In this document: piece by piece, positions 51,342-60,679 of the stretch
Layout of the letters: each line of letters starts with the position of its first letter
How positions within the stretch are numbered: position 1 is the stretch's first letter
Source of the DNA: Selenomonadales bacterium 4137-cl
GTDB lineage: Bacteria; Bacillota; Negativicutes; Sporomusales; UBA7701
Direction of reading: 5' to 3'
NCBI GenBank assembly: GCA_032334055.1
Contig: JAUOZS010000001.1
Span: forward strand, 3,682,001-3,746,000
DNA: 64,000 nt
The notes under the pieces: generated by a model
The model's database searches: none
Seen by the model: the letters and a program-made list of their open reading frames with translations, nothing else
Told to the model about the DNA's origin: nothing
Program-made: the position numbers and the translations under genes

Positions 51342-52730
51342 ATGATGGATCGGACAAGTAAAGAATACACAGCCTTTTTGGAACAGGTTTTAGAGCAGGT
51401 AGACGGGACTATTGTTACTGATGCCGAAGGAAAAGTAGTCTATCTCAATAAAAAATATGCGGATATGCTTGGTGTGGATGTAGGGACATCTATTGGTAAA
51501 CATGCTCGAGAAATCATACCTCAAACGCGCATGGACATTGTGGCTAAAATGGGCCAAGAGGAAATAGGCTCAGTGCATATGGTTAAAGGAACCATACCTG
51601 TAGTGTGCAATCGCTTGCCAGTAATGAAAGATGGGAAACCAATTGGGGCGGTAGCTTTTACGACTTTTCGGAAGATGGATGAAGTCGCTTCACTTTTTGC
51701 CGAAATTAACCGGCTCAACCTTGAAATTAAAGAATACAAATCCGAGCTTGTCAAATTGCGAGGCGCAAAATACTCACTGGATCAGGTAGTCGGATCATCA
51801 CCTCAATTGCAAAAAGTGAAAGAGCTTATAAAAAAAGTCGCTCCGTCCAAACTCGCTGTTCTGATTAACGGCGAGACCGGTACTGGAAAAGAGCTGTTTG
51901 CTCAGGCTATTCATCAACTTAGTCCTAGGAAACACAAGCCATTTGTGAGAATAAACTGCGCAGCTATACCCAAAGAACTTCTGGAATCGGAACTGTTCGG
52001 TTATGAAGAAGGAGCATTTAGCGGGGCAAAAAAGGGTGGCAAGCCGGGTAAATTTGAACTTGCAAATGAAGGCACGCTTTTGCTTGACGAAATCAATGAA
52101 CTGCCCATATTCCTCCAATCTAAACTCTTACGGGTCATCCAGGAGCATGAAATCGAGCGGGTTGGCGGTATAAAACCAATCGAAATCGACGTTAGGCTGA
52201 TATGTACGACGAATCGCGATATGCAGGATATAGTACGCAAAGGCGAATTCAGGGAAGATTTATTTTATAGGATTAACGTTGTCGATGTCAGCATCCCGCC
52301 TCTACGTCAACGTAAGGAGGAGATTAGAGACCTTACGAGCCATTTCATAAAGAAAATTAACGTAAATCATGGCCTGGGGATTACTGGTATTAAAGAGAAT
52401 GTGCTTAGGTTATTTGAAAGGTATCGGTGGCCAGGTAACGTCAGAGAATTGGAGCATGTAATGGAGAGAGCGGCAGTAATGGCTATATCCGGCGAACTTG
52501 ATGAAGCCCACTTCGATTATCTTCTGCCCCGTTTATTAGGTAACACGGAGACAGATTCGGCGGAAACAAACGGTTCAGCTAGTTTAGGAAAGGTCAAAGA
52601 CGTGGCGGAGAAGCAAGCAATCTTAAATGCCCTGTCCAAGGCTAATGGCAACAAAACTGCTGCGGCTAGAGAGTTGAATATCCATCGAACCGTACTCTAT
52701 GCTAAAATGAAAAAACATGGCATAGTGTAG
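51342..52730 (+). CDS. Sigma-54-dependent transcriptional activator (PAS-AAA+-Fis)
   Basis: 462 residues. N-terminal PAS domain (GTIVTDAEGKVVYLNKKYADMLG), AAA+ domain with INGETGTGKELFAQAIH, the sigma-54-contacting loop as GAFSGA, Walker B GTLLLDEINEL and the RWPGNVRELEHVMERA block, and a C-terminal Fis-type helix-turn-helix (GNKTAAARELNIHRTVLYAKMKKH). It is immediately upstream of a -24/-12 promoter and the operon that promoter drives, so it almost certainly activates that operon in response to a small molecule or redox signal bound by the PAS domain. Confidence 0.96.
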   Translation: MMDRTSKEYTAFLEQVLEQVDGTIVTDAEGKVVYLNKKYADMLGVDVGTSIGKHAREIIPQTRMDIVAKMGQEEIGSVHMVKGTIPVVCNRLPVMKDGKPIGAVAFTTFRKMDEVASLFAEINRLNLEIKEYKSELVKLRGAKYSLDQVVGSSPQLQKVKELIKKVAPSKLAVLINGETGTGKELFAQAIHQLSPRKHKPFVRINCAAIPKELLESELFGYEEGAFSGAKKGGKPGKFELANEGTLLLDEINELPIFLQSKLLRVIQEHEIERVGGIKPIEIDVRLICTTNRDMQDIVRKGEFREDLFYRINVVDVSIPPLRQRKEEIRDLTSHFIKKINVNHGLGITGIKENVLRLFERYRWPGNVRELEHVMERAAVMAISGELDEAHFDYLLPRLLGNTETDSAETNGSASLGKVKDVAEKQAILNALSKANGNKTAAARELNIHRTVLYAKMKKHGIV

Positions 52731-52773
52731 TTAAACAGCTACGATTATTGTAGTGGAAAACGCACGCGAATAA

Positions 52774-52814
52774 CCCCTATAAAACCTGGTAATCCAGGTT
52801 TTATAGGGGTTTTG
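52774..52814 (+). terminator. Terminator of the sigma-54 activator gene
   Basis: A perfect 16-bp stem, CCCCTATAAAACCTGG with CCAGGTTTTATAGGGG, loop TAAT, followed by TTTTG. It isolates the activator gene from the sigma-54 promoter just downstream. Confidence 0.9.
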
Positions 52815-52818
52815 TTTA

Positions 52819-52834
52819 TTGGCATACATATTGC
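52819..52834 (+). promoter_or_regulatory. Sigma-54 (-24/-12) promoter
   Basis: TTGGCATACATATTGC has the invariant GG (52821-52822) and GC (52833-52834) separated by 10 bp, the required sigma-54 geometry. Transcription would start near 52845, leaving an ~80-nt leader before the BKACE gene. The adjacent activator gene supports it. Confidence 0.9.
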
Positions 52835-52927
52835 GATTAGGAAGGGAGCAGAGTGGGGAGGTGAGCCAATAATTCCGCGCATTTTCTTAGTTTGCCAGAT
52901 TATCTTATATAAGGAGCTGAAAGTAAA

Positions 52928-53851
52928 GTGACAAAGAAGTTGATAATCACCGCAGCAGTAACGGGAGCAGTTCACACTCCCAGCATGTCACAATATTTGC
53001 CAGTTACTAAAGAGCAGATCATCGACGACGCGGTTAAGGCTTGCGAAGCAGGGGCATCCGTCGTCCATATCCATGCACGCGATCCAAAGACTGGTCGACC
53101 GACCAGTAGTCTTGAGTTGATGGGTGAAATCGTTTCGGGAATAAAGAAAAGGTCAGACGTTATCGTATGTATTACCACGGGCGGCCAGTTGGGCATGTCT
53201 TTGGAAGAGAGGCTTGCGGCGGTTCCCGCTTTCCAGCCCGAACTCGCATCCTGCAATGCCGGCTCGGTGAATTTTGTCCTTCAACCGGCGGCAGCCAAAA
53301 TTGCTAACCCAAAATTTGACTGGGAGATTCCCTTTCTTGAGGGGACATACGATCTTGTTTTTGCCAACACGTACAAAGGGCTTGAGTATTACATCACAAC
53401 AATGAATCAATACGGGACTTTACCTGAATTCGAAGTTTATGATGTCGGCATGATTAATAATATCGCCTTCTTTATCAGAAAAGGCATTGCAAAAAAGCCT
53501 GTTTACATCCAATTCGTTATGGGAATTTTGGGTGGCATCCCGGCCACGATTGAGAACTTGGCATTCCTGGTAAAAACGGCAAAAGAGCAGATTGGCGACT
53601 TCAAGTGGTCGGTCGCGGCGGCTGGAAAAGCGCAATTTCCCCTTGTCACCGCTGCTTTAGGCATGGGCGGCAACGTACGGGTCGGGTTGGAAGATAACCT
53701 ATATGTTAAGCCGGGAGTTCTGGCAAAGTCGAGCGCTGAACATGTGGATCTGGTACGTAACATTGCCGAAGGATTGGGCATTGATGTGGCTACTCCGGCG
53801 GAAGCACGACAGATATTAAACTTAAAAGGCTTAGAGAAAGTTGGATTCTAG
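52928..53851 (+). CDS. Beta-keto acid cleavage enzyme (BKACE, DUF849/Kce family)
   Basis: 307 residues. The zinc-binding VVHIHARDPKTG supplies H47 and H49; GTNxGx-type strands and MGGNVRVGLEDNLYVKPG complete the barrel. BKACE enzymes condense a beta-keto acid with acetyl-CoA and split it to acetoacetate plus a new CoA ester (3-keto-5-aminohexanoate in lysine fermentation, dehydrocarnitine in carnitine breakdown). Pairing with a hydroxyacyl-CoA-dehydrogenase-like gene is like carnitine clusters. GTG start after AAGGAG. Confidence 0.92.
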   Translation: MTKKLIITAAVTGAVHTPSMSQYLPVTKEQIIDDAVKACEAGASVVHIHARDPKTGRPTSSLELMGEIVSGIKKRSDVIVCITTGGQLGMSLEERLAAVPAFQPELASCNAGSVNFVLQPAAAKIANPKFDWEIPFLEGTYDLVFANTYKGLEYYITTMNQYGTLPEFEVYDVGMINNIAFFIRKGIAKKPVYIQFVMGILGGIPATIENLAFLVKTAKEQIGDFKWSVAAAGKAQFPLVTAALGMGGNVRVGLEDNLYVKPGVLAKSSAEHVDLVRNIAEGLGIDVATPAEARQILNLKGLEKVGF

Positions 53852-53890
53852 ACGCATTAATTAATCAATCAGAGTTGGGAGAATGGAAAA

Positions 53891-54835
53891 GTGATTAATA
53901 AAGTAGCGATTCTGGGCGCTGGGACGATGGGGCACGGAATAGCTGAATCCTTCGCCATGTATGGTTATGACGTAAATCTCTATGATATCAACGCCAAAGC
54001 GCTTGATAAAGTCAAGGCGCACATTGAGCAAGAATTGACAATGCTTTCGGAGGAAGCCTTTTTAAAGAGTGAAGAGATACCCGCCATTATTAATAGGATA
54101 AAGCTTTTCACTGATCTCCAGCAAGCGGTTGAAGACAGGGAGTATGTAATTGAATCAGCCCCTGAAAACATGGAGTTAAAGCAGAGATTATTCAAGCAGC
54201 TTGATGAATTTTGCCCGCCTGATACCATTTTGGCAAGCAACACCTCCAGTCTTCCGTTAAGCGGAATGATGGCGCTTGTTAGTGAGGAGCGCAAGAAGAG
54301 GATGATGGTGAATCACATGTTCAATCCGGCACATCTCATTCCGCTTGTAGAACTCTCTTATTTCGGAAACATGCCGGAGGAAATTTATAAAGAGGTGGAG
54401 AGTTTATATCTTTCCATCAGGAAACAACCCGTACGCGTTTCGAAAGATGTACCTGGACTGGTGGCCAACCGCATCATGCAAGGAGTTGCAAGAGAGGTTT
54501 TTTCGCTGATTGAGCAAGGGGTTGCGGAGGCGAGCGATATCGACAAGGCGCTAAAATTCGGCCCAGCTTTCCGCTATGCCACAACCGGTCAGTTAGAAGT
54601 AACCGACTTTGGCGGCTTAGATATCTGGTGCATTGTCGGGGACAACCTCTTAAAGGTTATGGATAATTCGCAGAGTGCGAACAAACTGCTACGGCAAAAG
54701 GTACTCGAAGGAAAACTGGGGGTGAAAAGCGGCGAAGGGTTCTTTAAGTATGATCCCGATAAAGTATCCGAGATCAGGAAAAACTTCATGAAAAAGCTGA
54801 TTCGCCAACTTAAAGTATCTCAATCTTATGTATAA
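53891..54835 (+). CDS. 3-hydroxyacyl-CoA dehydrogenase-family NAD+ enzyme (carnitine dehydrogenase-like?)
   Basis: 314 residues. N-terminal VAILGAGTMGHGIAESFAMYG is the NAD site; ASNTSSLPLSGM and NHMFNPAHLIPLVEL hold the catalytic region; the helical C-terminal domain ends GVKSGEGFFKYD. Length suits the free-standing enzymes that act on 3-hydroxybutyryl-CoA or on L-carnitine. It would produce the beta-keto substrate of the preceding BKACE (inference). GTG start. Confidence 0.88.
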   Translation: MINKVAILGAGTMGHGIAESFAMYGYDVNLYDINAKALDKVKAHIEQELTMLSEEAFLKSEEIPAIINRIKLFTDLQQAVEDREYVIESAPENMELKQRLFKQLDEFCPPDTILASNTSSLPLSGMMALVSEERKKRMMVNHMFNPAHLIPLVELSYFGNMPEEIYKEVESLYLSIRKQPVRVSKDVPGLVANRIMQGVAREVFSLIEQGVAEASDIDKALKFGPAFRYATTGQLEVTDFGGLDIWCIVGDNLLKVMDNSQSANKLLRQKVLEGKLGVKSGEGFFKYDPDKVSEIRKNFMKKLIRQLKVSQSYV

Positions 54836-54871
54836 TTCTTTGGCAAATCATTATAGGGAGGATTTTAATCA

Positions 54872-56164
54872 ATGGATCTAAGCGTATTAGGCCTTATTTT
54901 ATCCTTGGTGGTGCTGATTGCTCTAGCTCTGCGCGGCTGGCATATTATCTTGCTCGCGCCTATCGCCACGGTAATAGTGTGCCTATTTTCGGGTCTCGAT
55001 GTATTGCAAAGTCTCTACGGACCATATATGGAAGGTTTCATTGCATATGCAAAAAGATTTTATTTGGTTTTCCTAGGTGCTTCTTTATTCGCGAAATATA
55101 TGGATGACTCTGGTGCTGCTAAGACGATTGCTCTTGCTATTCTAAAAAGGGTTGGGAGAGATAAGCCATTTCCTATGTTAGTAGCTATCTGGATAATAAC
55201 TACAGTTCTGACATATGGAGGCGTTAACCTTTGGGTTGTTTCTTTTGCCTTGATTCCTATTGCATTGCCAATATTCAAGGAAATGAATTTGCCGTGGCAT
55301 TTGTGTCTTGCCCCGTTTATGCTTGGCTTAGGTACTGCGACATTGACGATGCTTCCGGGAACCCCGGCATTAGCGAATATAATGCCGACAAAGTATTTAG
55401 GGACTACTGCAACTGCGGCACCGCTCATTGGCGTTGTCTCTTCGATAATCAGTACAGCCCTTGGATTGTACTACGTTAAATGGGCCCTCAACAAAGCGCA
55501 GCAGCGTGGGGAAGTATTCTCCCGGCCTGATAGTATAATGGTCGGCAACGTTGAAAAAACAGAGCTGCCATCATTACCCATGTCAATAATTCCTCCCGCA
55601 GCGTTGCTGATTGTACTAAACGTTTTTAAAGTGGATATCGTATATTCGCTACTTGGCGGGACACTGCTTTGTATCGTGCTGTTTTACAAATACGTTAATA
55701 ATCACCTTGATACGCTTAACAAGGGAGCTGTTAACACCATTCTGCCAATGGTGAATACTTGCGCCGATGTTGGTTATGGCAAGGTCGTCGCAGCAACCGC
55801 AGGATTTACAACGGCAGTCAATGCTCTAATGAGTATTCCGGGGCATCCTTTGATCTCTATGACAGTCGCTGTAAATTTACTCTGCGCCATTACCGGCTCG
55901 GGTTCCGGCGGTCTTGGCATCGCCCTGGAAGTATTAATTCCGAAATATCAAGCCTTAGGGCTCAATCCTGAAGTCATTCACCGTATTGCTGCGATGGCCA
56001 GTGGCGGTTTGGATACAATGCCGCATAACGGCGCCGTGATAACGATTCTGGCTGTATTTGGACTGACTCATAAGGTGGGCTATAGACACATGTTTGCTAC
56101 ATGTGTGGTTGTTCCTCTGATTACTCTTATTCCGGCGGTTATTCTCGCGATATTGTTCTATTAG
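54872..56164 (+). CDS. GntP-like/hydroxybutyrate-type permease
   Basis: 430 residues with about 11-12 hydrophobic segments. LRGWHIILLAPIATVIVCLFSG and LGTATLTMLPGTPALANIMP fit the GntP/citrate-transporter-like families, and GGLDTMPHNGAVITILAVFGLTH is strongly typical of the hydroxybutyrate and related branch. It probably imports the substrate processed by the two preceding enzymes. AGGGAGG precedes the ATG. Confidence 0.85.
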   Translation: MDLSVLGLILSLVVLIALALRGWHIILLAPIATVIVCLFSGLDVLQSLYGPYMEGFIAYAKRFYLVFLGASLFAKYMDDSGAAKTIALAILKRVGRDKPFPMLVAIWIITTVLTYGGVNLWVVSFALIPIALPIFKEMNLPWHLCLAPFMLGLGTATLTMLPGTPALANIMPTKYLGTTATAAPLIGVVSSIISTALGLYYVKWALNKAQQRGEVFSRPDSIMVGNVEKTELPSLPMSIIPPAALLIVLNVFKVDIVYSLLGGTLLCIVLFYKYVNNHLDTLNKGAVNTILPMVNTCADVGYGKVVAATAGFTTAVNALMSIPGHPLISMTVAVNLLCAITGSGSGGLGIALEVLIPKYQALGLNPEVIHRIAAMASGGLDTMPHNGAVITILAVFGLTHKVGYRHMFATCVVVPLITLIPAVILAILFY

Positions 56165-56311
56165 TTATATCAGGTGTGTTGCTAATTAAGTCTAAAATTA
56201 TCACAGGCAAGGCTGAGGTTGCTTTGACAATATTGCGGCAGCCGAAGTCTTGCCCTTCTTTCTTAAGTCTAAGCAGGAAGAAAACGAATTAGCGTAATTG
56301 GAGGGCTATGC

Positions 56312-57160
56312 TTGAGCAAGGAAGTTTGTAATGTTCTAGAACATTTAATGCATGCATTGCCGTATTTTAATAATTTGTTAACAAAGGACATCGGTGTGTC
56401 GCTGACAGACCTGGAGAAGTTCCTGCTTTATAAACCGGCAACAAATTTTGACATGAAGGTGTCAGCAGGCGATCCGATTAAACCGGGATCTGCTGTTGAT
56501 CAAGCTATAAGGGAAAATCGAAGAGTAGTCCGCAGAGGCGACTCATCGCTATATGGGATGCCTTATATTGCGGTATGCTGTCCTATTCGGGACGAGACCG
56601 GAGCGGTTGTGGGGTGCGCCATCACCACCGAGCCGGTCGATATGCAGGATTCATTAAAGGAGATGGCTATAAACGTTAATGACAGCATTAGCGCTATCGC
56701 CAGCACTTCGGAGGAAATATCGGCCCAGGCTGAGGAAATAGCCGCCACAACTAGCAACTTGGCACAATTAGCCTTGCATTCACAAGAACAAGTTAAAGAA
56801 ACTGACGGGATAATTACTATTATCCGAAGTATCGCCGCACAAACAAACCTTTTAGGGTTGAACGCCGCTATTGAAGCGGCCCGCGTGGGCGATGCCGGGC
56901 GGGGTTTCGGCGTTGTGGCTGAAGAGATCCGAAAGCTTGCTGCAAACAGCTCCGATTCTGTAAAAAACATAGATAAAATCATTAAAGCTATTCAGAGGGA
57001 CAGCATTAACGCCTACGATCAGCTTCAGCAAGTGAATGAGGCTGTCAACCAAATCGCCGTATCGATTTCGGAAGTGGCGAATGCGGTACAAAATACAGTC
57101 GCGCTTGTGCAAAAGCTTGATCATGTGGCGGAAAGCTTCAGTAAGGATAGCGGACAATAG
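56312..57160 (+). CDS. Soluble methyl-accepting chemotaxis protein
   Basis: 282 residues without membrane segments. Residues 1-110 are a small cytoplasmic sensor (KPGSAVDQAIRENRRVVRRG, YIAVCCPIRDETGAVVGCAIT) like those of other clostridial soluble receptors; the rest is an MCP signalling domain with NLLGLNAAIEAARVGDAGRGFGVVAEEI. The TTG start has GGAGGG 6 bases upstream. It is the last gene of the sigma-54 unit and may couple cell movement to the same compound. Confidence 0.85.
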   Translation: MSKEVCNVLEHLMHALPYFNNLLTKDIGVSLTDLEKFLLYKPATNFDMKVSAGDPIKPGSAVDQAIRENRRVVRRGDSSLYGMPYIAVCCPIRDETGAVVGCAITTEPVDMQDSLKEMAINVNDSISAIASTSEEISAQAEEIAATTSNLAQLALHSQEQVKETDGIITIIRSIAAQTNLLGLNAAIEAARVGDAGRGFGVVAEEIRKLAANSSDSVKNIDKIIKAIQRDSINAYDQLQQVNEAVNQIAVSISEVANAVQNTVALVQKLDHVAESFSKDSGQ

Positions 57161-57195
57161 TGACAACGCGGCGCCTTGCAGGGGCCGCGTTGTCA
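57161..57195 (+). terminator. Terminator after the soluble chemoreceptor
   Basis: A 12-bp perfect stem (57161-57172 with 57184-57195) overlaps the stop codon region. Only a short TTAT follows, so it may also act on the opposite strand for nhaC. Confidence 0.7.
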
Positions 57196-57271
57196 TTATG
57201 GGGCTGATCAGTTGAAGATGACGACGCCACACTATGCCGGAAGGTATTCATTCGACCAGCCAGAGGCGTCG

Positions 57272-58705
57272 CTATTTATAAAAAAAACCGGCAATTAAAT
57301 AAAGCATCGATGACAAAGCAATCGCGACTACTCCATAGGGCAGGACGTAGTTCACATGAATAGTTAACGGCAGGTCTGTTACCGCCGCGGTGAGTACGGG
57401 AGTTTCCCCCAGTGGCGACAGGTTATCGCCAATTGAGCCGCCTGCAAGGACGGCGCCAATGGTTAACGAAACGTTGGCGTCCGTCGTCGCAGCCAATGAA
57501 AGGGCCATCGGCATAACCAACGCCCATGTTCCCCAGGAAGAACCCATAAAGTATGAGGCTAAACCTGCGACGGCAAAAACTACTAAAGGCACTAGCGGTC
57601 TGGAGATAAAATTATTTGCCAAGAAGTTGCCTATGAACGAGTTGAACCCCAAGTCCTGTGTCACGCCGGTAATAGCCCAGGCGAAGATTAGGATGACTAT
57701 CGGCGGCAGCATTTCTGTGCCGCCGCTTAAGAAATGGCTCTGGAGTTCCTTCATCGGAATTCTTTGGATGCCATAGATGACGGCAGTGAAAACGATGGTT
57801 GCCAAAGTCGCGGTAAAGATGGCTTTTTCGTAATCGGCGTTCATCATAGCGTTCCAGAGAGAATTCGCCCCTTTCGCCTGTCCGGTCCACCAGAACAAAT
57901 ATATGATCATCAGCAGTAATAGGGCTAACGGGACTAACAAGTTCGCTACCCTTGGCGGCACTTTTTCCGCAAATGCGCATTCCTCATGCGCCTCGTGGGA
58001 ATCGTGGTCCCCTTCAGGCAGATCTTTTTTATAAGCTGGGTCTGCAAGTCTGAAAAAACTAAAGTTAAAGCTCCAGAAAATGGAGACCAAGCTGATAACG
58101 ACCATGAGAATCGAATAAAAATTGAAGGGCAGCGAAGCCAGATAATACATATAAGGGCTGCCGGCAATGCCTGCCTGGGACATCGCTGAGCCGGTCACCC
58201 CCAGTATGTATCCCAGATAAGTGGTGGCGAAAGGGATTAAGACAATCAACTGAGAGGAAGTAGTATTGATGATAAACGCCAGTTTTTCTTTGGACCCGCC
58301 CGTTTTATCCAATAGGGGCCGGCTTATCGTACCGGTGGAGATAACATGGAAGCAGCAATCGAGAAAGGTCACGGGGGTGACCAGCAGCACGCTCAGCAGT
58401 GCGCCTTTTTCCGATTGCACGTAAGGGTCCACGGCTTTGGCGAAGCCTGATATTCCGCCGCCGACCTTGAACATTTCCGCAAGCGCCCCGAAGCCGAATA
58501 AAAAAAGGATGATATAGGCATGGTTTTCGTCCGCGACTACCCGGGATAAGTATTCACCCGCAATCACTGCCCCGGTGAGCGGATTACCGCCTGATTTAAT
58601 AACGGCGCCGGCAAGCAGACCGACCACCAGAGAAGGGATGATCCGTTTCGTGACCGCCGCGCCGAGGATTGCCGCTATGGGAGGAACTACCGAAAAAGCG
58701 TCCAT
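57272..58705 (-). CDS. nhaC: NhaC-family Na+/H+ antiporter
   Basis: 477 residues, about 12 membrane segments. PPIAAILGAAVTKRIIPSLVVGLLAGA opens the protein; LDCCFHVISTGTISRPLLD, FMGSSWGTWALVMPMALSLA and GAVLAGGSIGDNLSPLGETPVL are typical NhaC blocks. A His/Glu-rich cytoplasmic loop (GDHDSHEAHEE) is present mid-protein and could sense pH or metals. I start at ATG 58705 with AAAGGAG upstream rather than at an earlier in-frame codon. Some NhaC relatives exchange malate and lactate or arginine, so ion specificity is inferred. Confidence 0.88.
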   Translation of the reverse strand: MDAFSVVPPIAAILGAAVTKRIIPSLVVGLLAGAVIKSGGNPLTGAVIAGEYLSRVVADENHAYIILFLFGFGALAEMFKVGGGISGFAKAVDPYVQSEKGALLSVLLVTPVTFLDCCFHVISTGTISRPLLDKTGGSKEKLAFIINTTSSQLIVLIPFATTYLGYILGVTGSAMSQAGIAGSPYMYYLASLPFNFYSILMVVISLVSIFWSFNFSFFRLADPAYKKDLPEGDHDSHEAHEECAFAEKVPPRVANLLVPLALLLLMIIYLFWWTGQAKGANSLWNAMMNADYEKAIFTATLATIVFTAVIYGIQRIPMKELQSHFLSGGTEMLPPIVILIFAWAITGVTQDLGFNSFIGNFLANNFISRPLVPLVVFAVAGLASYFMGSSWGTWALVMPMALSLAATTDANVSLTIGAVLAGGSIGDNLSPLGETPVLTAAVTDLPLTIHVNYVLPYGVVAIALSSMLYLIAGFFYK

Positions 58706-58802
58706 GATAATCGCTCCTTTCTTATAACGTTTAGTATCGCACGGACAGCTCGATTGTATTAGAATTGCTTGCCGTAAAAAAGCTGGATGATGCGGAAGAT
58801 GG

Positions 58803-58826
58803 GGGGAGGCAGTGCCTCCCCTTTTT
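58803..58826 (+). terminator. Orphan intrinsic terminator
   Basis: GGGGAGGC-AGT-GCCTCCCC followed by TTTTT reads on the plus strand, but no plus-strand gene lies between 57195 and here. It may end a small RNA or act as an attenuator in a longer leader. Confidence 0.7.
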
Positions 58827-59005
58827 CTCTTTACCCGGCCGGCGGAAAACATTAGAAGCCTGCGCTGCTGGGGTTGAGCCGTGAGCTAATAAACCCTGAT
58901 CGTTATCCCGCTGCCGGGAAGAGTACAGTCTACTTCCGGAGGCATACTATCTGTCGGACCACAGCAAATATGCCAATGATAATATCAGGGAAAGGTTGTG
59001 CAACT

Positions 59006-59683
59006 GTGTCGCAGCTGACGGAAGTCGTGTTACGCACATTTATCGCTCTGTTGGTTTTAATGGTTTTGGCCCGCGCTATGGGAAGGCGGTCGGTGGCACA
59101 GCTTACGTTGTACGACTACGTCGTCGGGCTCGTAATCGGCGACATCGGCGCCGCGGTTGCCGTAGACAGGGCAATCCCGGTGATCGAAGGAGCGGTGAGT
59201 CTGGTCGCCTGCACTGTCTGGATTCTCATCTTTAATTTCGCAATGTTGCATAATGTGCCGGCCCGGAAACTGATAGAGCCGGATCCGGTAATGGTCATCT
59301 ACAACGGGCGGATCCTGGAGAATAACCTAAGCAAGACCTACTACACGGTCAACAATCTCCTTGAGCTGCTTCGCGAGAGAGAAATTTTTGATCCTGGCCG
59401 GGTATCCCTGGGAATTATTGAATCCGACGGGGAACTGAGCATAGTGCAAAAAGACCGGGCCGGTGAAAATACCGAGACGTTTCATGTCCATATGTCCGGC
59501 CGGGCGCTGGTGATCGACGGGCGAATCATCGATAGGGCTTTTGAACACCAGGGTCTTAGCAAAGACTGGCTTTTGGATAATATCGCCAGGCGCAATATAG
59601 GATTAGAGGAAGTAATGGTTGCGGTTGTTACTCCGGAAGGAAAGTTATATATCGACACCAGAGACGACAGAGTGGGAACGTAA
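59006..59683 (+). CDS. DUF421 (YetF-type) membrane protein
   Basis: 225 residues. Three N-terminal membrane segments (VVLRTFIALLVLMVLARAMG, the GRRSVAQLTLYDYVVGLVIG block, and SLVACTVWILIFNFAML) precede a soluble C-terminal domain with LLELLREREIFDPGRVSLGIIESDGELS. These are inner-membrane proteins of unknown biochemical role, frequent in spore formers (YetF, YdfS). I choose GTG 59006; ATG codons at 58970 and 58976 are alternatives without a clear ribosome-binding site. Confidence 0.85.
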   Translation: MSQLTEVVLRTFIALLVLMVLARAMGRRSVAQLTLYDYVVGLVIGDIGAAVAVDRAIPVIEGAVSLVACTVWILIFNFAMLHNVPARKLIEPDPVMVIYNGRILENNLSKTYYTVNNLLELLREREIFDPGRVSLGIIESDGELSIVQKDRAGENTETFHVHMSGRALVIDGRIIDRAFEHQGLSKDWLLDNIARRNIGLEEVMVAVVTPEGKLYIDTRDDRVGT

Positions 59684-59836
59684 TCTTAAAACAAGGTTGT
59701 CTGCCCGGATGAGTAGACGCATTCTCTGCAGCATAAGCGAATAAATGTATGCGAAGCGCGAAAGAATAAAGTAAACAAATGGGCTATATGGAATTGTTGG
59801 GCAAAGTAAACGGGCTCGAAGTAGATGGAGGATGAT

Positions 59837-60679
59837 ATGATTCCGATTGATTTCGACTATTACCGTCCGGACACTGTGGCGGAAGCGACTAAGCTTTACC
59901 ACGACCTGGCCGCGGCCGAAAAGCGGCCGCTGTACTACGGCGGCGGAACGGAGATCATTACCATGGCCAGGGCTTACAACCTCGACACCGGGGCGGTGAT
60001 CGACATCAAGGGGATCCCCGCATGCTCGGAACTGGGTTTCGCCGCCGGCAAGCTCGCAATCGGGGCCGGTGTAACCTTGACCCGGATATCGGAAGCAAAA
60101 TTGTGGAGTTTTCTTGCCAAAGCCGGCGGACGTATCGCCGACCATACAACACAAGGCAAGATCACCCTTGGCGGGAACATCTGCGGCACGATTATCTACC
60201 ACGAAGCATTGTTGCCGCTGCTGCTCACCGATTGCGAGGTAGTGGTCGCCGGAGAAAAGGGAGAAAGGCGGGTTTCCATCCATAAGGTGTTTGACCAAAG
60301 ACCCCGCCTCGAAAAAGGCGAGATGGTCGTTCAATTCCTGGTCGAAGAAGAATTTCTAGACCTGCCGTACGTACATGTGAAGAGAACCAAGAGTGAGAAG
60401 ATCGATTACCCGCTTGTTTCGTTCGCCGCATTAAAAAATAAAGACGAGGTTAGGGTGGCGTTTAGCGGGGTTTGCGCTTTTCCCTTTCGGTCGGCGGATA
60501 TTGAACGCATAATAAACGAGAAAGGCACGGCGCTGGAGGAGCGTGTGCGCAGGGCGGTCAGAAGCGTGCCGGCCCCGCTGCTGAACGATGTGTCCGGATC
60601 GTCAGGATACCGGGAATTCGTTTTGGCCAATACGCTCCAAAACACCTTGACAGCATTTGAAGGTAAGGAGAGTGCTTAG
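59837..60679 (+). CDS. Molybdenum hydroxylase FAD-binding (medium) subunit
   Basis: 280 residues of the CoxM/XdhB family. YYGGGTEIITMARAYNLDTG and GKITLGGNICGTIIYHEALLP are the two FAD-binding motifs. The CO dehydrogenase flavoprotein C-terminal domain follows but is somewhat short. GGAGG is 5 bases before ATG 59837. It transfers electrons from the Fe-S subunit to NAD+ or another acceptor. The catalytic molybdopterin subunit expected with it is not in the window. Confidence 0.88.
   Translation: MIPIDFDYYRPDTVAEATKLYHDLAAAEKRPLYYGGGTEIITMARAYNLDTGAVIDIKGIPACSELGFAAGKLAIGAGVTLTRISEAKLWSFLAKAGGRIADHTTQGKITLGGNICGTIIYHEALLPLLLTDCEVVVAGEKGERRVSIHKVFDQRPRLEKGEMVVQFLVEEEFLDLPYVHVKRTKSEKIDYPLVSFAALKNKDEVRVAFSGVCAFPFRSADIERIINEKGTALEERVRRAVRSVPAPLLNDVSGSSGYREFVLANTLQNTLTAFEGKESA

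Noticed and set aside
58706..58852. A longer NhaC start giving about 49 extra residues
   Set aside because: The extension is Arg- and Pro-rich with no membrane character, and ATG 58705 has an ideal AAAGGAG site.
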